Assembly: GCA_014706295.1 (NCBI GenBank)
Contig: JACSVZ010000002.1
Span: 107,876,547 to 107,940,546, forward strand
Source: Lycocorax pyrrhopterus obiensis
Lineage: Eukaryota > Chordata > Aves > Passeriformes > Paradisaeidae
Reading direction: 5' to 3'
DNA length: 64,000 nt
A program made the translations under genes and the position numbers. Each line of letters opens with the position of its first letter. Positions within the stretch are counted from its first letter, which is position 1. Shown here piece by piece: positions 49,236-62,362 of the stretch. The notes beneath the pieces are model-generated. The model saw only the letters and a list, made by a program, of their open reading frames with translations, had not been told where the DNA came from and searched no databases.

Positions 49236-52200
49236 CAGCTTTCATTCTGTCTGTGACAGTTAAAAAGAGGAAAAGCATGATCATGTTTCCATTAGAATGG
49301 TGGGGGATTTTGGTGCTAGCTACAAGGACTGAGTATCTTCCAAAAGTCCTAACATATGGCATGCTCAATGGAAGTTCCATTTTCAGGGCATCTCAAAATT
49401 TCTCTTGAGCCATTCAATATGTTAGCAATCTCCCTAGTGAAGAATAACTGGCAGTGAGAAACTTAAATACTTAGAAATGATATGAGATTATTCATTTTCT
49501 TAATTTACAGTTTTATGATGCAATTCTCACCCAAATCGAAGCTCCACTCTTTGAGGTGAAATGTTTAAAGATGTCTGCACAACTGCAATAAAAATATTCA
49601 AGGTGATGAAAGACCAAGAATATGATGAGGTTATTGTAATTATGGCAGAGCTTGCAGGTACAAACCATCTGGCAGAACTGCTAATTTCATAGCAGCATAT
49701 TCTCAGTGTGCTAACTTTGTCAAAAGCTTTGAAAGTCAGTATCCATTTATATTCTGAGCTACTGTTTTCAAAGGTCACTCTCTAAAGTGTTCATACAAAG
49801 ACAGAGAGAGTAGAAAAAGCCTGTTTATTCATATTTTACTTGCACATAAAAGGCAATTCTGAACTTAACCAGGAGAAGAAATGTGACATCCATTCAATGG
49901 TTAAGAAACACTGAGCTGTAGCACTTGAGGATGACTTTAAACACCCTGATGGGACAGTACTATTTTAGCCTGGAATTATTAAGACCATCTTTTCTTTAAT
50001 ATGTATTACCTCTTAATTTGAAGTGTTAATTTGACTGTCTGATGATATATGCCCTATATATTTGTTTTCTGACGGTAGATGAAAATTTTTCACAGGATCT
50101 ATCTTAAATTTTTGATTTAAAATTCTCTAATAATTCTGAAGAAACACTGTAGTTACCATCAATTAATCCCTGACTCCCCAAAGGCTGCTGCCTCTACAGA
50201 CCGCATAGCTCCCCAGAGAGAGCCTGAAGAACAGTGTAGTCAGGTCCAAATTAGAAACAATTTCTGTTTCCTTAAAACAGGAGTTCTTTAAATTCATCTG
50301 CATGTAAACATATTTCATTTTTTACTTCTTATCTGAGGAATATAAATCAGATAAAAGTTACTAATTAATTTTTATTAGAAACAAAATTTTCCTTTTGCAG
50401 AAATCTCTGCTGATAGCAATAGATTTTTATACTGTATGGCCAAAGTAGAAAAGAGGTTTAAATATTTCCATTTGGGAACTTTATATTTGGCATATAGTTT
50501 GCACTGGGCAGGCACACAAATGAATCCAGTGACAGTTTTTTGCAGTGATTTTGGGGGGGTTTATACGCAGTTTACCAAAACCAAAGGGGACTGTATATGT
50601 AATTAATTTGTTTGTTTGTTTCTTCTTGAGCTTGCCTGTTTATCCACCTCCAGACACTGATGAAGACAAATTCTTTCATCTTTGACACAATGTGAATATT
50701 TCACCCTGAAATGAGTTTCAAATATTCAAAAAACTTTATTAAAAAAACCTCAGTAAATACAGATATTTTCCATTTATAAACTGCATGTTTCAAAGATATG
50801 TCAGCTGGTACTCTGAATGCTGAGGAGAAGAAAAAAATATTCATTTTTTTTTGTGCACAATTAAGCCTTCTATCCAGCCAATATCCATATCTGAAAGGCC
50901 CATATGTAGTGAAATATATTAAAAAGTATCACTGAAAATTAGTAACAGTGAGGTTTTTTAAACACAAATGTCATATTCTTCAGTACACATAATAAATTCC
51001 ACACTTATGCAAAAATTTAATAGTTAATTTCCAGCTTAATATTTCACTTAACACCAGAATAAGGTTTTGGAAGAAATACATTTAAACATATTTTTCACCT
51101 CTGCTATGATGGGTTGGTATTCATTCTTATTGAGGAAATACCTGAGATCAAGCTTGGAAGATTCCTGACTGGGAAAGCTTGTAGGAATGAGAAATACAGA
51201 CAAGTACCATATGTAATGAGAAAAGGAAAGGTTGGATATATAAATAATGAATGGCAAATATCACTTAGATAAACAGTATGTTTCCTTGGTGGAGCAGACA
51301 AAATGGAAAATAAAATTAAGGAAATTAAGAAAGGATAGAAGGATAAGAGAAAGAGCAATATGAAACAAAAATTTGTGGAACAAATTAAAGGAAATAAACT
51401 GAATCATAAAAGATAAAACTATATGAGGACAAACTGCATTTAGAATTCTGATAATTTTTTAACTAGCCAAAAGCCATGTATTTGATGCCTTTGGTTGTAT
51501 ACCTCTGAGCTAGAATCTTTTTTGCAGATTTTCTCAGGTCATCCACCCTTTTGTCTGCACATGCAGTCACAGTCCAAGGCAGTTAGGAGTAAAGTCCAAC
51601 ATTAGTTTTCTCTGTAGTTTTTACTTTGTAACATATGGCAATAGAAATTGATTCAGAAATCTCCAACTGGAAAATCTATGGGAGCTATAACAGAAATAAT
51701 TTAACAGAGTAGAAAAAATAGAAATTTAAAATGCCTTTACAAGTGTTTTGGCCATATTCATTCTTAGCAAAACTCTGATTTTTCATCATATATTCAGTTT
51801 AGCAGAGGGAAGGCTTTTTTGTAAGAGGTAGCTTGAACCATTAGGTTTTGGGCATGATTTATGAGATTTCAGGTCAATTCTACTGGGCCTGCACTGTCCT
51901 CTATTGACCCAAAAGATGTTCAGAAATAGTATGGAAAGTGTGGAAAAGCAGAAAAACTCTGCCCCTGAGCAGAATGATGGTTACCCAAAAAACAAGAACA
52001 CAAAACACTACAGTTAAAATAACAGCAATAAGTATTTTTTCAGGCTACTGATTTAAAGGCAACTGTAGCCCTGTATGCAAGGAGGCTGACTCTCGTATTC
52101 CTTCTCCAGAAGTCAAATACAGAATAAAGCCCAAAGTAAATTTACCAGCACTGTTGCTGCTCGCTCAAGAGCCATGAGGGTTATATTCATGCCCTCATCC

Positions 52201-53552
52201 TGCAAACAGGAGGATGATGAGGAGAGATGTGTGGATGTTTACAGGCAGACCTGGCCAACTTAACTAGCCTTGGCTCAGTGTTGGTAAGGCAGGGGGCTAA
52301 TCACAAAAATAGGCAGTGTAAATGAGTAAAGTGACACTGAATGAGTGAGAATATGGTCAGTTTTTTCTCAAGGAAGATTTTCTTTAAAAGAGATTGGAAA
52401 TCACTACCTGTACTGAAAGCTGGATTTCCAGGTCAGATGCAATTCAATTGTTCTGTCCTTTGGTTATGAGTGTTCTCATCATATTGTCTAAACCCATGTA
52501 AAATCAGGGTTTAGATTATAAATAGCGGGCTATTATACAAACGTTACTTCATTCAGAAGTATCTTAAGAATATCTTGTACAACATGACTTGAACAAGTCT
52601 GCCTTGTATTGGGAAGCTTAGGTATGGCAAAACAAATGGAAAATTTACAATATTGTGATGAAACTCCATACTTTTCCAGACATCAAAGTGAAACACTTGG
52701 ATAGATTAAAAACCTAATCAACTAAACCAGGATTTTGCAGGGGGAAATGAAACAAAACAAAACAAAAAAGCAAACCAAAAAAACAACCAAAAAACCCCTC
52801 TAACTGTCTGATGAGAAGATGGTTCATGTGACTGTATTAGCATCTTCTGCCAGTAATAACCAAACTAAAGATTAATCTGCAAAGAAAGCAACAAATAGCA
52901 AGCATTCAGGAAGAGAACAGGAGAAAGCAGTGGACTTCTGTCTTTCATACTTACAGCATAAATTAGACAGAAAATATTTCCCTCTGCTTTACAAAGATGA
53001 CAGATAATCTTCCGGGCATACATTCCAAGCAAGAAAGAGTGGACCACAGAGAAGCTGATTGAATTTTGTGACTGACAGAGAAAAGTAAGAGGCCAAGGGA
53101 ATATGGAGGAGCATATAAGAAGGAGATATGTATACACAGTGTGACAAAAGACACAGAAGTAAATACACTGTAAGCAGGAGAGTATCAATATACAGTTGAT
53201 TCAGGGGTTTTGGATATTCTTAGAAAGAATTATCAGGTAATCAGCTGCTTCTTTGAGCTTTTGTTGGAATTTTTGGAAGGTTGTTCTAATAGGAATGTAA
53301 AAAAGCAATCATCAGTGCTTTGCAGAAAGTGCTTCTGGGAGTTGTAAAACATCAGATAAATTAATTCTCTGCTGGAAACGAAGAATATCAGAAGCTACAT
53401 GCTGTATATGAGAAGCTACATTTGTTAAAAAGATCTTCCAGTAGCTGAAGAAAGAGACCATAAGTTATGCAATGGAGACCAAGTAAGTTCCTGACATGAC
53501 TAATATGAAGCATGAGCAGAATGAATGAAAAAATGTGACAGCATTGGTTTTC
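49236..53552. other. long unique non-coding stretch
   Basis: About 4.3 kb with no recognised gene or transposon. An A/C-rich simple tract lies at 52750-52797. The 107-codon minus-strand frame at 52865-53188 is hydrophobic and random-looking, without motifs. Confidence 0.6.
52750..52797 (+). repeat. A-rich low-complexity tract
   Basis: Repeated aaaac and aaacc words form an A/C simple sequence. It could be a decayed poly(A) tail, but no retroposed body is recognised upstream. Confidence 0.85.
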
Positions 53553-53557
53553 CATGC
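53553..53557 (+). repeat. target-site duplication, left copy (catgc)
   Basis: The pentamer catgc abuts the TG terminus of the following LTR and is repeated exactly at 54066-54070. Five bases is the typical ERVL duplication length. Confidence 0.85.
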
Positions 53558-54065
53558 TGTGCTGATTTTGACAGAGATAAAGTTAATTTTCTCCGTAGCA
53601 GCTAATAAGGGGCCATGTTTGGGATTTGTACTGGAAACAGTGTTGATAACACAGGGATGTTTTAGTTATTGCTGAGCAGGGCTTGCACAGCGTCAGGGCC
53701 TTTTCTGCCTCTCACATCATCCCAACGGTGAGCAGGCTGTGGGTTCACAAGGAGATGGGTGGGGACACAGCTGGGACAGCTAATCCCCAACTGACCAAAG
53801 GGATGTTCCATACCATGTGGCTCGACATAGAAAGATGGGGGAAGAAGGAGGAAGGGGGGACTTTTGGAGTGACGGCATTTTTCTTCCCTAGCTAGTGTTG
53901 TGTATGATGCAGCCAGGCTTTCCTGGGGATGGCTGAACACCTGCCTGCCAATAAGAAGTGGTTATTTTCTTTCTTTTACCCTTCTGATTCTCTTACCCAC
54001 CACATAGGTGGAGTGAGCAGGTGGCTGTGTCGGGCTTAGTTGATGGCTGGGGTTAACGCAGAACA
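53558..54065 (+). mobile_element. 508-bp ERVL-type solo LTR
   Basis: The element starts tgtgctgattttgacagaga and ends with ...gttaacgcagaaca, so it has TG...CA termini. A perfect 5-bp duplication, catgc, flanks it. The internal text (gtgttgataacacagggatg at 53640, ccaactgaccaaagggatgt at 53787) is that of a widespread bird ERVL LTR family, recognised from memory. Compared with that family as I recall it, two parts are missing: the TATA segment expected near 53825, and the stretch with the poly(A) signal expected near 53960, where no AATAAA is found. The LTR therefore looks promoter-dead. No internal viral sequence remains, so it is a solo LTR. Confidence 0.9.
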
Positions 54066-54070
54066 CATGC
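54066..54070 (+). repeat. target-site duplication, right copy (catgc)
   Basis: Identical to 53553-53557 and directly after the CA end of the LTR, which fixes the element boundaries. Confidence 0.85.
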
Positions 54071-56860
54071 ACACTATATACAAGCATTCTAGCTGTGCAG
54101 AAAAAGCCTGAACAGCTGGATGTAGTCCCTTTTTTCCTTATTTGTAACAAAGGGACCTTGTTACTTTTGGAAATTATTGAAGAAATAATCACCTCTGAAA
54201 ATTGCTGCAGAAATTCAACATAGATAGAAAAGGAATAATATTGTTAGATCTATACCTTTGTATGAAACCACTGAAGTACAAATGAAGGAAAGTTATTTTG
54301 TCATGAATTGTACTTACATGTTTGATATCATATTGCTTTTTCAGAAATCTGCAGCTGGATGGAGTTGGTGAAAATATTCTAAAAATGACACAAAATCTCT
54401 GTGGAAATTCTCATGAAAAAAACATGAGAAAAGTAATTGGTTTAACTTGAGGGTAGGTATAAAACAAGGTTGTCAATTCCACTGACCCTCTTTAACTGTT
54501 AAAAAGCCCAGAAACTTAAAAAAAAAAAGAAAAAAAAAAGAAAAAATGAAAAAAAAAAAAAGGAGCGTTATCATTATTAACTGGAAAGAGTAGCCATCAT
54601 TTCTTGATAGGTGATATTTCACTGAGTGGGCATTGCACAAAAATTTCAGCCAAAGAACAGCAAAAATATAATAATTAATTCTAAAGGATTCTAAAGGTAT
54701 GTGAAAGTACAAAGAAAAAGCAAAACCCTCTTAAAATCATTGCAAGTCAGTGCAAAGATCTAATGAATTATGCTGAGCTCTTTGAATCCAGTGCTGAGTG
54801 ACAAAATCACCAGAGACACTAATTATTGTAAGAGACGTAACTCTCAACTGTTGCTCTTGGGAAAATCTGCAACATTTGTGACAAGCATATGCCACCATAA
54901 CATCTTGTGCAGAACAAAAGAAACCCTTTGTTTCTGGTGTATTTTTTCAGGTATAGAGATGAGAATAGTAAGAGACCAAGTGTCAAGCAGTTTCCTGCCC
55001 TGGTGTGTCATTAATCTCAGACATTATAAAATCTATACCTTACCTTTACAATTCATCACTCTCTCAATGTTGTTGTGGAATTGAGCAATGCTTTATGTAC
55101 AGGTACTAAAAAAACCCCTGCAGTTAGTCATTTACATCAACTATGTAAATTTTAGTTGAACAATTTAAATTTGAAAAGGAATCGTGACTTCAGAGATAAT
55201 GTATTCAGACTGCTTTTGCCCATGTAGGAATACTATTTATGCTGCACTGTATTTCCATATACTGTTTGATTTGTAAAGTTAAACATTTATGTCCTTTATT
55301 GATATAATTATTCCATGTCTTTGGAGAATTAGTGAGCACTGATCAATAGTTTGGAGGTTAATCAGTACTTTACTTCTTGACTCCAGTTAAATTTAGTTCA
55401 ATTAAACAGAATTGATGCTAATTACTGTCCTGATTGAGCAGTGGCTATTACCATATTACCATTCACTATCAGAAAGCTAAATCAATTCCCCAAGAGGCAG
55501 CTCAATAGAGCAGTTATAGTGACATAGCATGCCCCAATTAAACAGTCTATATTGTGATAATATATTTACAAAGAAATTTTCATGCTGATAAAAATTAGAA
55601 ACATGTATTATTTCCAAGACTAGACAGCATATAACCAAGACATAGATGAGTGCACACCAGTGTAAAGATGGAAAAATGTGTAAATTGACCCTACAGCAAT
55701 GTTAGATTGCACCTGTGAATAAAAATACATGGTTATTTCAAGTAATAAACAAAGAAACCTGTGCTCACCTTGCAGTGGAAAAAATGAGAAACTGCCTTTT
55801 CTGAAGCATTTAAAAATATGATTTTTGCTAAGTGTTTCACATACAAACTATGTCCTAATTCTTTTCCTCACTTTCCCCATATTTCTTCTATCTGTTTAGG
55901 GGCTGAGGGGTAGATGTAGGTGCTGGGGTCTTACCTGTGCATGAAGAGTCATTTGTGCTACACTTTTAACTAAATGGGATAACAGTTCAGTACTTCTTAA
56001 CACTGTGACCATACTTATTTTTTAATTTAAAAAAAAAAACGTAAAAATGCATACAGAAGTGCTGCAAAAAGAGAAATATAATTACGTCACAATAGTATTT
56101 GCTGAATTATTTATTTCATTTTGTTGCTTTCCTCCCCACACTCGCCTTTTCTGAAGGAAATCCAAGCATCTGTAATAGCTAACAGTGATAAAGGAGGAAC
56201 ATTTTATGTTTTCAAGCTGGGTAGAAACATTAAATAATTAATCCTTGTATGACTGTCTCTTCTTTCTTAAGTTAAAAGAGTACAATTATTCAATGTTTTT
56301 GTATTCAATGTGTCAGATCATCTGGTGAATACAGCTCTGCTTATCCAAATGTATACGGATAAAGTGAGATTCATTTATCAGTTCAGCACAAAGCCTATAC
56401 ATAAGAAGATAAAAATATTATTATTCTTCCTATGATAGCTCTCTCAAAAGTTATGCTGTCCTAAGAGACATTCTTCTCCACTTTCTTTGGATCAAAACTT
56501 TTTATCTTTCCATATTTATGAAATATGTGTTATATAAGAGTACTGCACTGATATGTATGTGTGGCAGGGGGATAATGTTTGATTTGGTTGGGGGTTTTTT
56601 TAACTTAATTTAAATCTCTCACATAAAATATTATCTTTTGCAACAATCATTATTTAAGTTTCAGGTTTGACATAACTTGCCAGGCAAAAAGTTACAGCAG
56701 AGTTTATCTGAGTTTTCTAGTTATGATTCTTATGGGCAGACAAAGAAAGTAGCTGTGTGCCCTTTGCCAGCCTTCTTCCCCATACCTTTTCTTCTGAGTT
56801 AGAGAAATCATGGAAACCAAAGAAATAAGAAATAAATGCAAACCTTAAAAGCACCTTATC
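54071..56860. other. unique non-coding DNA
   Basis: No gene or transposon recognised, except for an A-rich tract at 54518-54562. Non-repetitive sequence around 55380-55560 contains several caattaa-type motifs and might be conserved; this is not testable here. Confidence 0.55.
54518..54562 (+). repeat. poly(A)-like tract with G interruptions
   Basis: Runs of A are broken by single G and one TG. It could be a simple tract or the tail of an unrecognised retroposon. Upstream sequence matches no family I know. Confidence 0.9.
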
Positions 56861-57110
56861 CCCCTCTCTCCCTCTTCCCAGGCTTTTCTCACCGTTTTCT
56901 CTATTTTTTACCCCCTAGAGGTGCAGCAGGATGGTGACTAGGAGCTATGGTCAGTTCATCATGTCTGCCATCCCTTCCTCCTCAGTAGAAGGACTCCTCA
57001 CACTCTTCTGCTCCAGCATGGGAATCCTCCCACAGGAGATGGAAACAAGGATGTTGGTTTTGATTTGCTCAGGTGCTGCAGGTAAACATCTTTCAGGCTT
57101 TGCAATCACA
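56861..57110 (+). other. GC-richer, pyrimidine-rich patch of unknown origin
   Basis: A C/T-rich stretch (56855-56920) is followed by less AT-rich sequence that is open for 92 codons (56931-57209). The phrase ctgctccagcatgggaatcc near 57008 recalls wording common in dispersed bird repeats, but I cannot assign a family. No splice pattern or domain supports a gene. Confidence 0.35.
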
Positions 57111-57414
57111 GAGATGAGCCACAGAGAAGAACAGGTAATAACTTGTTGCTATTTCACTAAGACTGCAAAGGTAGTTTTTAAATTCTGTAAATATTTAAAT
57201 CACAACTAAAATTAATTTTGTACAAGTACATTGCAGTGGGACAGAATATGAAATTTAAGATACAATCCTAAGAAACGCCAGTGGCTGGATATATACAAAA
57301 ATACTTTCTTTCTTCATTTCCACTTTTACCCATCATGTTTCATACATATTTTTGGTGCATTTCCAATGTTGTCAAAGTATTTTGCTTTTGATTATTAATA
57401 TACTTTGTTTTCAG
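57111..57414. other. unique non-coding DNA
   Basis: AT-rich, with no recognised feature other than the putative splice acceptor at its end (tttgttttcag, 57404-57414). Confidence 0.55.
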
Positions 57415-57645
57415 ATAGTGTAGGTTATGCTGCTGGTTTATCCAGAGTAAAGAGACAAAAGACACATTATAAATCAACCCAAACGCAGACAGAATCCTTG
57501 CCAAAAGACAGCTCTGCTCCTTTTGAAAATGATAATGAAGGTGGCCCAAAAAATGTTGGCCCAAAGCAGACACCAGTTTGGATCCCATTTCTGCAGTCTC
57601 TCTGTTTAAAATACATAAGTTTGACACCCAGATAATGAAGCAGAG
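57415..57645 (+). other. candidate exon, probably non-coding
   Basis: The segment is bounded by a good acceptor (ctttgttttcag, AG at 57413-57414) and a strong donor (agaGTGAGT-like: exon ends AG at 57644-57645, then gtgagt at 57646-57651), giving a 231-base interval. One frame is open for most of it, with a hydrophilic translation containing KSTQTQTE, but it meets stops at 57633 and 57636, before the donor. An internal coding exon in that frame is therefore unlikely. It could be a UTR or lncRNA exon, or pure chance. No homology is recognised. Confidence 0.2.
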
Positions 57646-57651
57646 GTGAGT

Positions 57652-60639
57652 CTATTGTAGTGCAAATCTCAACCCTTCCTTCAGAAAGAACTTAAGACAA
57701 CAAAGAAGACAAAATAGACCCATGTCTTCCTCTCTTCTTGTGAACTTCTACTGGAAATCAAATTCACAATGAAAATTTCATTCCTACTGTTTCGTTTTCG
57801 AATTACATAAGAGAAACTATATGACAAATATACTCACCAGGCTCCCCATAGATGGGCCTGACATGGGTTTAGTCAAGTAAACCAGACTCTTAATACAACA
57901 AACTCTCTTTCTCAAGTGTGAAGAGATTGTTGTTGGGTTGCCAGTCATCACTTTTATTTTGACAGCAATGGCAAAATGTAGACTTAGAGCCATTCTACAG
58001 TACTGGGTTTAGATAAACTGACTAGGTTTGACCTTGCGTGTCAGATTTTTTTAGAATTTTCCTTGCTTCCGAAAAAAACCAGAAAAGCGTTGGCTGAGTT
58101 TCCCTCTGTAAAAAAAAAAAAATTATATATATAGGAAGTGTTGCAATTATGAATGCATAAAGAAAGATGCCAAGTGCTTAATTTAGGAAATGTACTCATG
58201 TTGAGAAATGAGCAACACAGGATTGTTGGATAGGCAGAATAAATGCAGGTTCTCTCAAAAGATTTTCATAATTCACGTAATCTTATAATAAGCATTAGTT
58301 CCTTCAGATGCTTAATTTTACCACAAGCGACTTCTGAACTTTTGGAGGTGCACAGAGCACAAACTGTAGTCAGGCTTCTTCTCTGATGTTTAAGTAATTT
58401 AATTAATTATTATAAACCTGCAGGAGCTTGATGGATTTATAAGAAAAATATGTGCCTTTAATGTAGTACTTACACCCCTATGGGATTGTTCTAGTGAATA
58501 AGTCTTTTTATTGGCAAGATTTACTTTCTTGAGTAACTGTAATGATTTGCTGGTTTCTGAAATGATTTTTTTCTCCTACTGCCACCCATTTTGTCTATTT
58601 AGGAAATACTCATGGCTGATCAAAGCACGTTAAGATAGTACTTTACCTACTTTAAAAGTATACTCAAAAATATAGATATAGATTAGGAGCTGGTTAGCAT
58701 ACAGCTGTGTAATTAAAAGTTATTTTTAATACTTTTAGGTTTGATGCATTATTGTTCTTATATTGGAATCAATATAAATATGTCATTATTGTTCATTATG
58801 AGAGCAATTAGGTGAAGGGGAACACACATTTTTATATGCATGTGTCTTGACCACTTGGCAACTTGAGTTACTGCACAACATTTGCTGGTTATGATGGTTC
58901 AAATGTATAATTTCTTATTCTAATCTAATGTAATAAGGAAATAATTCACTTGTTTACAGAGCAAATGTAACAAATGCAGAAAAACTCTCTGATAATGGTG
59001 AGCAAGCAGATATGACAGACTTTTTTTGCCCCCCAACGGTGTATTGTCTTCCTTTGTTACCCTGTAAGGGTTTTTAAATTCTTCAAGGGCTCCTCAGTAG
59101 TATTCCCCTATAGAAGAGAAACCCATATTGGCAGGAGACTGATTAAGGCATTCTGCAGTCTAGAGATTATGAATAGGAAGAACTGCTGAGATAAATTGGA
59201 AGAGCTGATGGTGATGTTCTGATTTATGTGGGTACTGCAGTAGACTTCAGAGGCTCTAGTATAAGGGTACAATAAGGCAGCTCTGAATCTATTCTTCTGT
59301 TTCTATATTACTCTTCTTTTTTCCTGTGTTTTTTTTGTTTGGTTTTTTGTGTGGTTTTTTTGCTATTTTTTGTTTGTTTGTTTGTTTCCAGGACATTCTA
59401 AATCTGTGGGTATAAATACCAAAATGTCAGTGAAAAAATATATGGGTCATTTTGTTTTCTAGAATAACATATTTTATCATCATCCTCAAGGCCCTGGTTA
59501 GCTCAAGAAGTAAGTAATTATGCAGCTGGTGCAGCTATATTTTGTACAGCAGAGAGTTTAATCTCTGGATAAAGTGATACACAACTTTTTTCTCAACTAG
59601 CATATTGATTATATCATGCCTTTAAATGCATATTTAATTTCAGGAGCATCCTAAATCTATTAAGCATGTGCTTATCTTTCAATAACTGTAAGCTAAGATC
59701 TTCATGTGGTTATAGTTTATTGCAATATTTATAAGGTTTCAGCAAAATCCCAGTGAAGTAAGTGAGCACCTCAAAGAAATATGCCTACAAATGCAAACTT
59801 TCAATAAGAAATATAAATTAAAAAAAAAAAAACAAAACAGGTGATTCAATCCAATTGCTCCATAAATTATGCTGGGCATATAGTCCACTTTTAAACAACA
59901 GCACCATAAGGCTTCACACTGGTCAAAAAGCTGTAGGTTTTACCATTTTGAATTATATGTATTTTGCCAAGTCAGTTTACTTTGTCTGTGGCATTAGACC
60001 TCTTTGGGTAAAAGATTAAAACCATAATTTTTGAAGTTTTTATGATTTCAACTAACATTGGCTAACATAATTTTTTTAACTTGAAGACTGTTTGCAAAAA
60101 AAGGTACTCAAGTGTTAGATCTTGGGAACAATAGCCCGTCTTTACTAATTTTGTGCTGTTGTAGCCTTCTGCAAGCCCTCTGCTCTCTAGCAGCAGTGGA
60201 ATGAAGAAGTCTCCTATGCACATTTCTCCATTCTTTTGAGAAATCTGGGACAATATTAGAAATCACTGCAGCATGCATTGAGGAATATCTGTCAGCTGAA
60301 CCATCAGCACAATCAGTTTAACTATTACATCGAAATTAAAAGACCAGCAATATAACATCCCTACTTGAAAGTATTAAATGTATTAGTTAATACATTTCCA
60401 GGCTATGGTATTTTGAAGCTATATAGACTACTCCTCTGAAATATTTTGGAAAGATTCAGGAAAAAAGAAATCATATTTAAATCAAAATACCTAGAAAACC
60501 CATCTTTAAGGTGGGCAAGCTTTTAATTCCTTCTATATTTTGCATTTATTTTCATTTGCATAAAATAAACAGTAGGACCACATGATAATGGCACACTTTT
60601 GCAATTTTTTTTTTCCTAAAGTAATTTCCACTCCAAAAA
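57652..60639. other. unique AT-rich non-coding stretch
   Basis: About 3 kb without a recognised gene or transposon. It contains a T-rich simple tract (59326-59388) and A-runs at 58110-58122 and 59820-59832. Confidence 0.6.
59326..59388 (+). repeat. T-rich low-complexity tract ending in (TTTG)n
   Basis: Runs of T with single G interruptions end in four to five tttg units. On the minus strand this would be A-rich with caaa repeats, as in some retroposon tails, but no body is recognised. Confidence 0.85.
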
Positions 60640-60790
60640 TAGAGTAACAGAGGCCAGGGGCTTTCTGAGGGCTGGGAACAGTGAGGGAACTCCCAGGGCT
60701 GCAGAGGGGACCCACCCCTCTGCCTTGCAGCAGGGGCAGTCCCAGCCCTGGCCATGGGGCAGCTCCTTGGGGATGGGGGTAGACCTGTTG
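60640..60790. other. CpG-free GC-rich patch
   Basis: About 150 bases of clearly higher G+C than the surroundings, with no CpG dinucleotide that I can see. On the minus strand it is open in more than one frame, which reflects composition rather than coding. About 25-35 bases beyond its low-coordinate edge is a T-run (60606-60615), which read on the minus strand would be a poly(A) following the patch. A decayed retroposed copy is possible but no parent gene is recognised and no AATAAA precedes the tail. Confidence 0.4.
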
Positions 60791-62338
60791 TAAAAAGGAG
60801 CAAGAATGCCATTTTCTGGTTCTAGCACAGTAAATTTTAGTCCAATTTAATGTCCCAGACCACACTACGGGGTGGAATAGATCCTAAAGCTTAATGCAGG
60901 TGGCCCAGGGCCCTAAACCTTGATCAGAGCATATCTCTCATAAGACAGTTTCTGACAAGCACGTATGCACAAAATGCCATAGATCAGAAACTTCCACGGC
61001 AACCATTCTGTGAGGGAAAGCTTGCCATCTGAAAATAGACTTCATTCATCATAATATTCAAATGATAAAGTACATTCAAGTACACATAGATTATTAACCT
61101 ATGAGAAAAATGTAACTTTGTATAAGTATAAAGCTATTCCAGTGTCTATGCATTGAGACTAAGCTTTGACAGGTCAATGTGAACTGCATTTGTTATAAAA
61201 ATTATAGTGCTTTAAGGTTGTCTAAAAATATACACTAGCTGACAATTTGAGATGGGAATTCATAGGTATTGCAGCAATCTTGGAGACTGCTGTAGTTCTA
61301 ATACACTGAGCTGTTACAAGATTTATTTAGACTCAGTTGTAAGGAAATGACTAATAGCTTAAGAAATTCTTACAAAAAGGAGGGTGACAGAGAACCATAA
61401 ATGTTCATCCAGATTCATTAAAAGATCTTTGAAAACAGAAATTTAAAAGGTTTAATTGTAAAAGCTTTAAAGTTTAAAAATCTCCATCCACTAAGGAGAG
61501 TGAATGGAAGTTATGAATTTGATAATATTTAATATGCTCAGAGTACCCCAAAAACATGAGCACCATATATGCTGCAACTTACAGTTTCATTAAAATTGTT
61601 GTATTAGAAAAATATCTCCATTGATTCAATGACATCATTTTGACAATCAGTGGAAGCTACACTGGTGCAATTGCAACTGAATATACATGGATATTGGAAA
61701 TCAGGGCTGAAATGTTACTCCATCAAATGCCAAAACATACAAGTACCACATTATAGTGCTGTTAAAGCTGCACTGATTCTGGATACATTTTAATGGGTCC
61801 TTACTTGTTCTTTTATTACGCTGAAAGCAAAGCAAGCAAACCCAACATGCAGATTATTTAGCTGAAGTGAGAAGCGTGTATATGCACATAGTCCTAACAT
61901 TTGTTAGGATCAAAATCTGAATGTGGGATACCTCGTGCCAATTAGTGGCTAATGACAAGTGACTGTGGATTTTGGATGTTTCGGTTATCTTTTTATATTA
62001 TATATTTTGGAAGAGAGTGATTTTATCCACTTTTGTTCCCATGCTCCTCATTCTCCTTTGCTCTTTGTCCCCTTCTGTTTGCAAACCTCAAGGGTGTGTT
62101 TCATGGTATGAAAGAATGCGTGTTTCAAATCACAAAACGTGTTGATTTGGGATTGGATAGCACTATTGTTGGCAAAGTATGTTACCCCAGCAGAATGGAA
62201 CATGTCCAATCACCAAGTGACTATTAAGTCTCCTTGAAAACAAAACACCTGTATATCGATCACTAAGTGTGGAAAGAGATGATTGAAATCAAAATGATGG
62301 TGAGTATGCTTATTTCAGTTTGACTGCCTCAATAATTG
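60791..62338. other. unique non-coding DNA
   Basis: No gene or transposon is recognised up to the TA microsatellite. Confidence 0.6.
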
Positions 62339-62362
62339 TATATATATATATATATATATATA
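62339..62362. repeat. TA microsatellite, left part, (TA)12
   Basis: Twelve TA units end directly at the TG of the following LTR. The right remnant of the same microsatellite is at 63019-63030. Confidence 0.95.

Noticed and set aside
56931..57209. 92-codon frame with Met start near a pyrimidine-rich tract
   Set aside because: No conserved domain or consistent splice structure; wording resembles dispersed bird repeats.
60533..60865. Three overlapping minus-strand frames over the GC-rich patch
   Set aside because: Openness in several frames at once reflects lack of stop codons in GC-rich DNA; proline- and glycine-rich translations show no domain.
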